Assembly: GCF_003097495.1 (NCBI RefSeq)
Contig: NZ_QEOP01000001.1
Span: 1-64,000 of the forward strand
Length of the DNA: 64,000 nt
Direction of reading: 5' to 3'
Source of the DNA: Amnibacterium flavum
GTDB taxonomy: Bacteria > Actinomycetota > Actinomycetes > Actinomycetales > Microbacteriaceae
This document shows positions 26,819 to 34,441 of this stretch, one piece after another. The notes beneath the pieces were generated by a model. It was given only the letters and a program-made list of their open reading frames with translations, ran no database searches and was not told the origin of the DNA. The position numbers and the translations under genes are program-made. Positions within the stretch are counted from its first letter, which is position 1. Each line of letters opens with the position of its first letter.

Positions 26819-27352
26819 GTGAAACATTACATACCCATACATGAGACCGGATCTCGACCTGACCGCTCCGCGTCATCGCGTTCTAGGTCGGTCTCACCCA
26901 TAAGAGCCACGAGCATCATCGCGATGCTTGTGGCTCTTTTCATATTCGCCCCCGCCGTTCCAGCGGTTGCCGCGGCACCCGTAGCAATCTCCGGAACTGC
27001 GAAGTGCCTCAACTCGATGCCCGTCGGTGTTTGGATCGAAGCAGAGAGCAGCACCTCCGGCTTCGCGGAGTGGAAAACGCCGATCGTTGTTGGCGGGCTC
27101 ACCTCAGCGAAGTACAAGTTCAACCTGGACCGGGGCGGCCGCTACGCCGTTCACGTCGGGTGCGGAGGAAGCGCTGAGGACTGGGCGCTCGACCTTCCAT
27201 CTGATTGGGTCGACGGCAACAAGAACAACTTCGTCTGCAACGACATTCACCCCGCCCTCAGCGCCGCCGCCGGCGCCGTTCTCAAGAAACTCGGCAAGGC
27301 AAGAGCCGCACTCGCGCAGGGGATTCCATACGGCACCTGCGTCACTCGCTAA
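26819..27352 (+). CDS. Secreted protein of unknown function
   Basis: 177 residues. An unusually long, Ser/Arg-rich N-terminus (residues 1-30) precedes a hydrophobic signal core (SIIAMLVALFIFAPAVPAVAAAP), with cleavage predicted near residue 52. The mature part has four cysteines (AKCL, VGCG, FVCN, GTC), suggesting two disulphides, and a beta-rich AEWKTPIVVGGLTSAKYKFN region. GTG start with AAGGAG six bases upstream. It sits in the accessory segment next to the exported peptidase. No family is recognised. Confidence 0.7.
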   Translation: MKHYIPIHETGSRPDRSASSRSRSVSPIRATSIIAMLVALFIFAPAVPAVAAAPVAISGTAKCLNSMPVGVWIEAESSTSGFAEWKTPIVVGGLTSAKYKFNLDRGGRYAVHVGCGGSAEDWALDLPSDWVDGNKNNFVCNDIHPALSAAAGAVLKKLGKARAALAQGIPYGTCVTR

Positions 27353-27486
27353 AGCAACACAGGGTCGTCCCTGCACGACCAGGGCACGACTCGAGCGGCC
27401 CCTCCTACGCGGCCTATCGCTTCGCGGGAGGGGCTGCTCATCTCTGTGGGTCAGTGGGCAGCGCGGCGTATCGTTCTGAGGCGCGA

Positions 27487-27539
27487 GGCACAAGGCACAA
27501 GGCACAAGGCACAAGGCACAAGGCACAAGGCACAAGGCA
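27487..27539. repeat. Heptanucleotide tandem repeat (GGCACAA)7
   Basis: Seven uninterrupted GGCACAA copies plus a partial GGCA lie in the gap between the convergent secreted-protein gene and the HEPN-like gene, ending six bases before the latter's stop codon. A slippage-prone microsatellite of this purity is unusual for this GC-rich background. Confidence 0.9.
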
Positions 27540-27544
27540 GTGTT

Positions 27545-28279
27545 TTATCCATCTCCCTGCCCCTCGCCGGCGCCGGTGCTTTCGGGGTCAACTTCCAACT
27601 CAAACTCGATCGTCGCGAGGAGATCTGACCCCCCGACTGGTTTACCGATCCAGGCTTCCGCGAGCGTCCTCTCGAGCGGGTCTACGAAAACCTCCACCGC
27701 ACGGAAGACGTCCGACAAGCTCGCCGTCGTCCCATAGGCGGTTAACGTCACGTGGTCGAGCTGATGACCGAAAGACCGCCCCATCGGGACAGGCATCTTC
27801 CCGGCGCCCCGCAGTCGGCGAATGCCTCCGGGAATCAACGAGAAGCCTTGAACGAGGGAGCCATCTTCAGCAACGAGACGCAGCCAGCTAAGGCCGCCCC
27901 AGGTGGGGGTGGCGTTAGCTGCGTGACCGATCACGGTCCCTTCGAGGTGCTGAATGTCGTTTCGAAGAGAGTGGCACGGCTCGAGAGCAGCACGTAGGTC
28001 CCGAACACCGGGGGTGCTTCTTTGCACCCCATTAGGGGCCTGAGAGAGGAGCTTCCGAAGCCGATCGGCCGAATCAACTATCGCCCAGGCGTCGAGCATC
28101 ACTCCTGGTACGAGCCCTTCCGCAAATCCCCGGACAGACAGCAGGTCGAGGCCGCTGACCAACCGGTGGTAGGAGATATTCAGCATCTCGATCGCGAATC
28201 GCACCCCGTCATAGAACATCGCCTCACGCGCGGGGAGATCACTGGGTAAGCGTGTCAGGGGTGACTCGACGCTAAGCAT
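27545..28279 (-). CDS. HEPN-like protein of unknown function
   Basis: 244 residues from MLSVESPLTR, with GGAAGG seven bases upstream; an ATG 17 codons earlier lacks such a site. The N-terminal ~130 residues are helical. They end in CHSLRNDIQHLEG, which fits the RNxxxH (Rx4H) signature of HEPN ribonucleases and related helical proteins. The C-terminal half appears beta-rich (TWGGLSWLRLVAEDG and onward) and ends in an acidic Gly-rich tail. HEPN proteins often act as toxin or defence RNases, but no antitoxin partner is evident, and related RN-x-x-x-H proteins include non-catalytic ones. Function is inferred only from the motif. Confidence 0.6.
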   Translation of the reverse strand: MLSVESPLTRLPSDLPAREAMFYDGVRFAIEMLNISYHRLVSGLDLLSVRGFAEGLVPGVMLDAWAIVDSADRLRKLLSQAPNGVQRSTPGVRDLRAALEPCHSLRNDIQHLEGTVIGHAANATPTWGGLSWLRLVAEDGSLVQGFSLIPGGIRRLRGAGKMPVPMGRSFGHQLDHVTLTAYGTTASLSDVFRAVEVFVDPLERTLAEAWIGKPVGGSDLLATIEFELEVDPESTGAGEGQGDG

Positions 28280-28726
28280 GGGGTGACCTTCCGGAACGGC
28301 GTGCCTGGTCGATGGAGTCCGAAAGTACATCGAGTTTCACCGCCAGCGCCTGAATGTCAGCTTCGCTGCACCGACGATGCCTACGTCCAGACTTCGTGGT
28401 CGGCGCCGTCGAGCTGGAACTTGACCTCCGCCGCGCGCTCGGTCCAGGCGATCGCGTACGCGTCGAGCTCGACGGACCGAGTCGGGAACGGCACCCATAC
28501 GACGACGGAATCGGTGCCTCACCATCACGGATGGGGCCGCCGACTTGGCTCTCGGTGAGGGTGAGAGGGCGGGGTCGGAGAACGGCCGCGGCGATCTTGG
28601 CTCGCGTGAGGTCGCTCCCGTATAGGCCCCGTCGGTCGCGTCGGGCGTCCTGTCATCCTCTCGAGACGGTGACCCGTGCCCCGCTTTGGGAATCGGGTAA
28701 CGTCCCCTACCGCCTGAATCGGTGAT
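28280..28726. other. Region without a supported intact gene
   Basis: Both strands have open frames of Arg/Ser-rich shadow composition. Only the short minus-strand fragment at 28381-28494 reads like former protein. No hairpin terminator or consensus promoter was found. Confidence 0.5.
28381..28494 (-). pseudogene. Probable remnant of a small protein gene
   Basis: From a GTG without a ribosome-binding site the frame gives 37 residues, including SVELDAYAIAWTERAAEV and ending in GADHEVWT. It has normal protein composition, unlike the other frames, and resembles C-termini of small actinobacterial proteins. Stops lie directly upstream, so the N-terminal part is gone or frameshifted. Confidence 0.35.
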
Positions 28727-29068
28727 GTGACCCCAGATACGACATCGAATCTCCTGCCTGTCTTCGCAGTCCTCCTGCTCGTCGGGGGAATCAGTTACGT
28801 CGTCAACGGAGTCACGACTAGGGCGAAAGCCCGGCGCGACATCAAGCGGCGCACCGAGAATGCGGCCGTCCTCGGAATGCGATTGGACCTCGAGCTTGGA
28901 CCGCTCAGCGACGAGGAGCTACGCCAGTTCCGCAGATTCCTGGCGACCCACCTAGCCGTGATCGGGGTTGCCTCGACGGAGAATGTCCGCTCGTTGATGG
29001 CCGACGCCCGTGCGCGGACGATTGAGGATCAGGAACAGGCCAAGGCTGCAGCAGCACGGTCTGAGTGA
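28727..29068 (+). CDS. Small membrane-anchored protein of unknown function
   Basis: 113 residues. One N-terminal helix (residues ~9-28, LLPVFAVLLLVGGISYVVNG) is followed by a basic KARRDIKRR stretch, predicting a cytosolic remainder. That part is helical (LGPLSDEELRQFRRFLATH...) and ends in an Ala/Glu/Gln-rich tail. GTG start without a strong ribosome-binding site. No family recognised; located in the accessory segment. Confidence 0.55.
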   Translation: MTPDTTSNLLPVFAVLLLVGGISYVVNGVTTRAKARRDIKRRTENAAVLGMRLDLELGPLSDEELRQFRRFLATHLAVIGVASTENVRSLMADARARTIEDQEQAKAAAARSE

Positions 29069-29091
29069 AGGCCCTGGGGAGCAGTAGCGAT

Positions 29092-29399
29092 TCACGCAGG
29101 CAGGCGCACCATCCCGCACTCCGGGCAGGTCAGGGCGGCGCTTCGGGCGTCCCGTCGACCTCGAGCGGGATGAGGCACTGGGGGCTGTTGAGCCAACCCG
29201 CGCCGCCCAGTCGTCATCGTTGACTGGGCTGATCGGAAGCGATCGCGGACGGTCTCGGCTTGCTCCTGCGTTAGGTGCCACCATGGCGTGACGGAGCGGT
29301 TCAGTCGCCCGTACTTCTCGCTGAGGTAGTCGCGGATGACCTTCTGGGGGATCCCTAGTTCGCTCGAGAGTTGCGGGGTGTCATGTGCTTGCTGTTCAT
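29092..29399 (-). pseudogene. Frameshifted small HTH-like gene
   Basis: An ATG at 29399 opens MNSKHMTP, but its frame stops after 14 codons. The next frame, entered at a CCCC tract (29378-29375), continues as PQLSSELGIPQKVIRDYLSE and NRSVTPWWHLTQEQAETVRD, a convincing small winged-helix-like sequence. It ends with a CPEC pair. One extra or two fewer C bases would join the two parts. It may be a true pseudogene, programmed slippage, or an assembly error. Confidence 0.45.
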
Positions 29400-29449
29400 G
29401 CGGTGAGTGTAGGACGCGGCGCGTCGGCGGTTGTCCACCGAGGTGACGT

Positions 29450-29641
29450 TCACGCGGGGATGTGCTCCCATGTGGGAGCAGAAGCATCCGGTGACCGCTG
29501 TAGATCTTGGTAGAAGTCCCAGCCGTGGTCTCTGTTGGTGAAGATCCGTTCGCGAGTTTCTCCGCTGCCGTCGACGGGTCTCCACGTGACGCGGTAGTTG
29601 AGGGTGGCGTCTTCGTAGCCGCTGGTCGGTTCGTGTCTCAT
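29450..29641 (-). CDS. 63-residue phage-like protein of unknown function
   Basis: The frame reads as a compact soluble protein (NYRVTWRPVDGSGETRERIF, then HGWDFYQDLQ and a WEHIPA end), composed like small phage or mobile-element proteins. GGGGGAG lies seven bases before the ATG. It is just upstream of the frameshifted HTH-like gene on the same strand. Confidence 0.6.
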   Translation of the reverse strand: MRHEPTSGYEDATLNYRVTWRPVDGSGETRERIFTNRDHGWDFYQDLQRSPDASAPTWEHIPA

Positions 29642-29718
29642 GGGTCAAACTCCCCCGGGTCTGTGGCGAAAAGTAGGGCGTGCGACGAGACGGCGGGTCG
29701 GCTGCTGTCTGGCAGGCA

Positions 29719-30138
29719 TCAGTGGCCGGTGTTCTCGCGGCGCAACCGGTATTCACGTTCACCTTCCCAGATACGGATGAAGGTGGAATACGACTTCTCC
29801 CCATCCCGCCCCTCGACCCAGTGCACTTCGAACGTGTCGCCTGGGTCTAGCGAGACGCCCACCGCGTAGCCGGCGGACTGAGGCAGCATCTCGGTGTTGA
29901 TGAGAAACGGGGAGATGGGCTTGCTGCGGCCGCGGGCGTCCCACGCGCTCAAATGCTTCACCTCGTAGCGCCCCTTGTGGAGGGCTCGAAGCAACCAGTC
30001 CTCGCCGACGCCGGGGAAGAGCACGAACGCGTATGCCTGACGCGCCCGGTAGGCCCTGAACTTCTCCTGGCCGTAGCGGAGGAAGTATCCGACTACCGCC
30101 GCGGCGATGGTGACGAGGGTCGGGAGAAGCTCGTCCAT
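29719..30138 (-). CDS. Membrane-anchored protein of unknown function
   Basis: 139 residues. A single N-terminal helix (LLPTLVTIAAAVVGYFLRYG) is followed by basic residues and then a soluble domain of alternating strands (YAVGVSLDPGDTFEVHWVEG, YSTFIRIWEG). It reads as a small beta domain on the cytosolic side. The ATG follows TAACAT by 6 nt with no Shine-Dalgarno sequence, the leaderless layout used elsewhere here. No family recognised. Confidence 0.6.
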   Translation of the reverse strand: MDELLPTLVTIAAAVVGYFLRYGQEKFRAYRARQAYAFVLFPGVGEDWLLRALHKGRYEVKHLSAWDARGRSKPISPFLINTEMLPQSAGYAVGVSLDPGDTFEVHWVEGRDGEKSYSTFIRIWEGEREYRLRRENTGH

Positions 30139-30341
30139 GAGGTCATGTTAGCCGCCGGCTTGCGCGAGTTGAGCAGGTCACGAACCTGTCCCGATCTGAG
30201 TTGAAGAGTGGCCCTTGGCGCTACCCGAACCCGGGGGCCATCGTGCCCCCCGTCTACCCACGAACGCGAACACCCGGGGAGAGTGACAACCTAATTTCGC
30301 CGTCCATCAGCCACACTCGAGCGTCGGTGGATGTCCACACA

Positions 30342-30602
30342 ATGGAGGACATGCTCCCCCCCGAAGAGCTGTCATTGCTCACGTTCCAAGACACCCACCC
30401 CCAGCACCGCGGAGCGAAAGAGGCCGCCATCCGAACCCGCTTCGGCATCGGCTCCGCGCGGTTCTATCAACGCGTCCACTCGCTCGTCCGCAGACCCGAC
30501 GTCGTCGCGGAGTACCCGCAGCTCGCTTTTCGGATCCTCCGCCTCGAGGAGAGCGCCGAGCACCGCCGCGAGGAGCGATCCCGCATGCGCCGCGTCGCCT
30601 GA
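30342..30602 (+). CDS. DUF3263 domain protein (HTH-like)
   Basis: 86 residues from MEDMLPPEE. The body matches the DUF3263 pattern: LSLLTFQDTHPQHRGAKEAA, then IRTRFGIGSARFYQRVHSLV and RRPDVVAEYPQLAFRILRL. The family is a small helical, probably DNA-binding group found in actinobacteria. No Shine-Dalgarno sequence is seen, and the frame is open upstream; the start was chosen by family length. It lies at the edge of the accessory segment beside tRNA-Lys. Confidence 0.75.
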   Translation: MEDMLPPEELSLLTFQDTHPQHRGAKEAAIRTRFGIGSARFYQRVHSLVRRPDVVAEYPQLAFRILRLEESAEHRREERSRMRRVA

Positions 30603-30684
30603 TTGCCCCACGTCTGCCCCACGCGCCCACCTGAGACCAGAGTGCGGCCGCACTTAACCAGCCGCTGACCTGGGCGTTTATCGG

Positions 30685-30757
30685 TGGGCCCCGTCGGGCT
30701 CGAACCGACGACCCGCGGATTAAAAGTCCGCTGCTCTGCCAACTGAGCTAGAGGCCC
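30685..30757 (-). tRNA. tRNA-Lys (anticodon TTT)
   Basis: A full cloverleaf is visible on the minus strand. The 7-bp acceptor stem is GGGCCTC/GGGGCCC and the D arm contains TAGCTCAGTTGGCAGAGCA. The anticodon arm is GCGGA-CTTTTAA-TCCGC, and the T arm contains GTTCGAGCCCGAC. The discriminator is A and the CCA is not encoded. Its 3' end faces the accessory segment, a common integration site. Confidence 0.97.
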
Positions 30758-30823
30758 GCGGCACAAGATTAGCGCGAACGCGTCCAGGGTTCGGGCGCTG
30801 AGTCGGGTGAGGCTGCGGCCGGC

Positions 30824-30914
30824 CGGTCTCGGTACGCGCCGCGCGCTACTCGGCCTCCGGGAGTCCGGTCGGTCCTGAAGGGCGAAGCGCGAAGGCTGCG
30901 CGCTACTCGACCTC
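30824..30914. repeat. REP-like palindrome (copy 4, one full and one partial unit)
   Basis: A full unit, CGGTCTCGGTACGCGC to GCGCTACTCGGCCTCC (30824-30858), is followed by a half unit ending GCGCGCTACTCGACCTCC (30878-30914). It lies between tRNA-Lys and a divergent membrane-protein gene. Confidence 0.6.
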
Positions 30915-30945
30915 CGATGCGGCTCCGGTCTGGAAGAGTGGGGAG

Positions 30946-31251
30946 ATGAGCAATGGCGTCGTCGCACCGCAAGGCAATGGGTTCGCGACCGCGGCTCTCG
31001 TGCTGGGAACCCTCGCGATCGCTCTGACCCTTCTCGCGCTCGCACCCGACGCCGCTGTCCAGAGCATCGGGGTCATCGCCTACCCGATCACGATCCTGTC
31101 GGGCGTCATGGCCATCGGCTTCGGAGTCGTCGGCGCGGTCCGTGCGCGCACCCGCGGCAGGATGGCGCGCGCTGTCACCGGAATTGTCTTCGGCGCCATC
31201 GCCGTCTTCCTCCCCCTCTCCGTCGCCCTCATCGCCTCTCTGCTCGGCTGA
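30946..31251 (+). CDS. DUF4190-like small membrane protein
   Basis: 101 residues. The Asn/Gly-containing N-terminus (NGVVAPQGNGFATAALVLG) leads into three hydrophobic helices, at residues ~12-33, ~39-63 and ~76-98. A basic RARTRGRMAR loop separates the second and third and is probably cytosolic. The pattern (GNGFATAALVLGTLAI...MARAVTGIVFGAIA) resembles DUF4190 proteins. Function unknown. Confidence 0.7.
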   Translation: MSNGVVAPQGNGFATAALVLGTLAIALTLLALAPDAAVQSIGVIAYPITILSGVMAIGFGVVGAVRARTRGRMARAVTGIVFGAIAVFLPLSVALIASLLG

Positions 31252-31360
31252 CTGACAGCGCACCGGGAGGGCCCGGGCTCGATGTGCCACGGCCCTACCG
31301 TCTGGGCTAGTGTCGTGCTCACCCGAACCCGCACACTCTCTACCCGAAAAGAGCGCCGCA

Positions 31361-32119
31361 ATGCAGCGTCTGCTCGCACGTCCACCGATCCTGAAATCCA
31401 CCCTGACAGGAGCGGCGATCGCGTTCGCCCTGGCACTCTTCGCCACGAGCCCCGCTCACGCGGCCGGCACGGTGTCGGCACTGCCCGATGTGCCGACGTC
31501 CGCCGGGTTCTGCGAGCACGGACCCGACGACAGCTCCTGGCTCGCTGCCGGCGCCGAGGGCCATTGGCAGACCGACTCCTCAGGGCTGAGCTACGTACTC
31601 GACGAAGGCAGCACCTTCGACACCGCGATCGACACCGCCGGCGGTCGTCTTTCCGACACCGGCGACTCGATCAGTTGGACCTACTCGCAGGCCGACTGCG
31701 CCACCGCTCCCGCACAGACCCCCTCAACCGAGCCATCGCCGGCGGCACCGGCAGCCGCGGCACCGACCCCGAGCGAAACGGTCGCGACGCCCGCTGCTGC
31801 TCCCGCCGCGGTCCCGAGCCCCGTGACCCCGAGGCCGGCCGCGCAGCAGACCGAATCGTTCGCGAACCCGACACCCGCGAAGGTGACCGCCGCACCTGCG
31901 GCCGACTCCGCGAGGATCCCGGCGACCACTGCCCAAGCCGATCCCGCCGTCGAGCCCGAAACCGGCGGCGGCGGACTGATCGGTCCCGGAGCCTTCAGCG
32001 ACTCCTTCCGGGCAGCCCAGACGATCGGCATCGTCATCGTCGGCCTGGCCGGCGTCAGCGCGGGAAGCCTCGGGTTCGCGTTCCTCTTCGGACGGGTCCT
32101 GTCGCGACGGGACAGCTGA
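31361..32119 (+). CDS. Exported Ala/Pro-rich surface protein with C-terminal anchor
   Basis: 252 residues. The signal peptide (residues ~12-34, ending SPAHAA) is followed by a short folded domain with two cysteines (GFCEHGPDDSSW and QADCATA). Then comes a long Ala/Pro/Thr linker (residues ~115-205) and one C-terminal helix (TIGIVIVGLAGVSAGSLGFAF) with a basic RVLSRRDS tail. It looks like a wall-spanning surface protein, though no LPXTG-like motif precedes the helix. TAGTGT at 31306 could be its -10. Function unknown. Confidence 0.7.
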   Translation: MQRLLARPPILKSTLTGAAIAFALALFATSPAHAAGTVSALPDVPTSAGFCEHGPDDSSWLAAGAEGHWQTDSSGLSYVLDEGSTFDTAIDTAGGRLSDTGDSISWTYSQADCATAPAQTPSTEPSPAAPAAAAPTPSETVATPAAAPAAVPSPVTPRPAAQQTESFANPTPAKVTAAPAADSARIPATTAQADPAVEPETGGGGLIGPGAFSDSFRAAQTIGIVIVGLAGVSAGSLGFAFLFGRVLSRRDS

Positions 32120-32181
32120 AACTCAGCTCCACCAGCAGTGCGCCCGCCGCCGATGTCGGCGGTCGCGGGTAGAAAGAATCG

Positions 32182-33255
32182 GTGCCGGCACCTCGAAGCA
32201 CCCCGTTGCTGCAGATCCGACGCATCTATGCCGAGGAGGCCGCACTCGCGCTGCCTCGCGGCCAGGACATCGTTGCCCGCTGGCCGGAAGCCGAGATCGT
32301 GCCCGTCGCCTCGCACTGGCTGATCCCGGAAGTCCACGGCGATGAGACGAACGTCTCCCGGTGGGTCCGCATCAAGACCGAAGCTCTCGTGCTCGGCGTC
32401 AAGAAGTCGCTGACCACGAGGCTCAACGGCCGCTCCGCCGACTTCATCGCCCCATCGACCGCCAACGGATGCGCGATGGCCTGCGCGTACTGCTACGTTC
32501 CCCGACGCAAGGGCTACAGCAATCCGATCACGGTCTTCGCCAACATCGAGCAGATCACCGCTCACCTCGCCCGGCACATCCACAAGCTGGGGCCGAAACA
32601 CGAACCCAACCAGTGCGACCCCGAGGCGTGGGTCTACGACATCGGGGAGAACAGCGACTGCTCCGCCGACGCACTCGTCTCGGACAATGTCCGAGACCTC
32701 TGCGACCTGTTCCGCATGTCGCCCACGGCAAAGGCCTCATTCGCCACGAAATACGTCAACCGCGACCTCCTCGACTGGGACCCGCTCGGACGCACCCGCA
32801 TCCGCTTCTCGCTCATGCCCCAGGCCATCGCGAAGGTCACCGACATCCGCACCTCCCCGATCGCGGACCGCATCGCGGCGATCAACGACTTCGTCGATGC
32901 GGGGTACGAGGTGCACGTCAACTTCTCGCCCATCATCCTCACTCCGGACTGGCTCACCGCGTGGGGCGAGTTGCTCACGCAACTGGCCGACGGCCTCCAT
33001 GTCCGCGCGAAAGCCCAACTCGCGGCCGAGGTCATCTTCCTCACCCACAACGAGCAACTGCACGAGGTCAATCAGGGCTGGCACCCCAAGGCCGAGCAAC
33101 TGCTCTGGCGCCCCGATCTGCAAGAGCCGAAGCTGTCGCAGAACGGCGCCCTGAATGTGAGGTATCGACGAGACCTCAAAGCTGGGGCGGTCGAATCCTT
33201 CCGCGGCCTCGTTGCTCGCCTGCTTCCGGAATGCACGATCCGCTACGCCTTCTGA
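32182..33255 (+). CDS. Spore photoproduct lyase-like radical SAM protein
   Basis: 357 residues. The radical-SAM cluster motif appears as NGCAMACAYCYVPRRKGYSN around residues 95-114 (CxxxCxYC). Flanking segments (DFIAPSTANGC, SFATKYVNRDLL and VHVNFSPIIL) match the spore photoproduct lyase family rather than PhrB photolyases. In Bacillus this enzyme reverses 5-thyminyl-5,6-dihydrothymine in spore DNA. The rest of the window suggests a non-sporulating organism, so the substrate here may differ. GTG start, weak ribosome-binding site. Convergent with an aldose-epimerase gene. Confidence 0.85.
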   Translation: MPAPRSTPLLQIRRIYAEEAALALPRGQDIVARWPEAEIVPVASHWLIPEVHGDETNVSRWVRIKTEALVLGVKKSLTTRLNGRSADFIAPSTANGCAMACAYCYVPRRKGYSNPITVFANIEQITAHLARHIHKLGPKHEPNQCDPEAWVYDIGENSDCSADALVSDNVRDLCDLFRMSPTAKASFATKYVNRDLLDWDPLGRTRIRFSLMPQAIAKVTDIRTSPIADRIAAINDFVDAGYEVHVNFSPIILTPDWLTAWGELLTQLADGLHVRAKAQLAAEVIFLTHNEQLHEVNQGWHPKAEQLLWRPDLQEPKLSQNGALNVRYRRDLKAGAVESFRGLVARLLPECTIRYAF

Positions 33256-33261
33256 GCACCA

Positions 33262-34182
33262 TCAGGACAGGCGCCGGATGCCCCAGCTGGTGATCCATTC
33301 ATCGCCCGGCTCGAGCCACTGGAGACCCTCACCCGTGTTGAAGGCGTTCGCCGGTGCGGTCATCGGCTCGACCGCAACCGCGAGCTCGGTGCCGTCCGGG
33401 CCCGTGAAGTCGGCCTTCGTGAACGCCTGCACGTAGGCGAAGTCCTCGCCGGCCCACAACTCGGTCACGACGCCATCGGGTGCCGAGAGGCGGTGACGGA
33501 ACGCCCCCTCGATCGGGTCGATGCCCGTATAGGCGACGTCGAGCGACAGATCGCCGACACGACGCCCCCCGCTCAGATCCATCTCGGTTCCCGCGACCGG
33601 GCCGGTGTGCGTGGGGATGTTCCTCTCATCGACGTGGAACCGGGTCTCGGCGGCGATGGTCAGCGTGAGGTCATCGACGGGCGTCGCGCCGGCGCGGAGA
33701 TACGGGTGCGACCCGATGGCGACGGGAGCCCTGCCCTCCCCCGCGTTGACGATGCCGTGCGTCACCACGAGACCTTCGTCGTCGAGCTCGTAACGGACGG
33801 ACGTGTTGAGCAGGAACGGATAGCCATGCTGCGGGAAAACCGTCGCCGACAGGGTGATCGCGTGATCGGAACGATCGGTGACGCTGTACCCGGTGTTGCG
33901 GAGCAGCCCGTGCGACGCATTCCCGGTCGACGGCTCGGTGACGTCGAGGGCCTGTCGTTCCCCCTCCAGTGTCCACGTCGCACCCGCGATGCGGTTCGGC
34001 CACGGGACCAGCACGATCCCCGCCGCGGACGGCGCGATGCCGGCGTCGGGGTACCTCTGGACGAGATCGACGCCGCCGACGGACAGCGAACGGATCCCGG
34101 CGGCGAGCTGCGCGATGACGGCCTCGACGCGCCCGAGGGCGCCGTCTCGCTGGATGAGGTACTGATCTCCCGTGGCAAGCAT
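33262..34182 (-). CDS. Aldose 1-epimerase (galactose mutarotase) family
   Basis: 306 residues of the beta-sandwich mutarotase fold. Typical positions are VLVPWPNRIAGATWTLEG with the substrate-site arginine, ASHGLLRNTGYSV, and AIGSHPYLRAGA with the catalytic histidine. The catalytic glutamate region is AVAVEPMTAPANAFNTGEGL. It equilibrates alpha and beta anomers of a hexose. The ATG follows TAGGCT by 6 nt (leaderless). galT-galK lie about 2.7 kb away on the other strand, so galactose is a plausible substrate. Confidence 0.9.
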   Translation of the reverse strand: MLATGDQYLIQRDGALGRVEAVIAQLAAGIRSLSVGGVDLVQRYPDAGIAPSAAGIVLVPWPNRIAGATWTLEGERQALDVTEPSTGNASHGLLRNTGYSVTDRSDHAITLSATVFPQHGYPFLLNTSVRYELDDEGLVVTHGIVNAGEGRAPVAIGSHPYLRAGATPVDDLTLTIAAETRFHVDERNIPTHTGPVAGTEMDLSGGRRVGDLSLDVAYTGIDPIEGAFRHRLSAPDGVVTELWAGEDFAYVQAFTKADFTGPDGTELAVAVEPMTAPANAFNTGEGLQWLEPGDEWITSWGIRRLS

Positions 34183-34361
34183 GGCGCCAGCCTAAACCGC
34201 CCCGCACCCGCGACGAACCGCGCAGAGAACCGCACAGAATCGCCCGGAACGTACCCCCCGCATACCGCTCGGTTGAACCACCGAACCTGCGGATTACCTG
34301 ATGAAATCGCCGGAAAAGGGCCATTTCGACTCCGGATTTCGGATGTTTGTACCCCGTTGGG

Positions 34362-34390
34362 TTGACACCTCTCGGAGACGGACGTACTTT
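34362..34390 (+). promoter_or_regulatory. Near-consensus housekeeping promoter
   Basis: TTGACA, 17 nt, TACTTT. It is the best -35/-10 match in the window and drives the surface-protein genes that begin at 34442. Confidence 0.75.
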
Positions 34391-34441
34391 CTTCGGACAG
34401 CGCCGGGGGGCGCTCGGAAATCACCGGGGGAGGTGAGCCGG

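Noticed and set aside
27487-27539. CRISPR-like array
   Set aside because: The unit is a 7-bp head-to-tail repeat without spacers, and no cas gene is nearby.
28354-28725. Arg-rich 123-residue plus-strand frame
   Set aside because: Composition matches a random GC-rich frame; no ribosome-binding site, no motif.
25196-30757. Integrative element with att sites at tRNA-Lys
   Set aside because: No integrase, relaxase or recognisable direct repeat of the tRNA 3' end was found by eye, so only an accessory segment is claimed.
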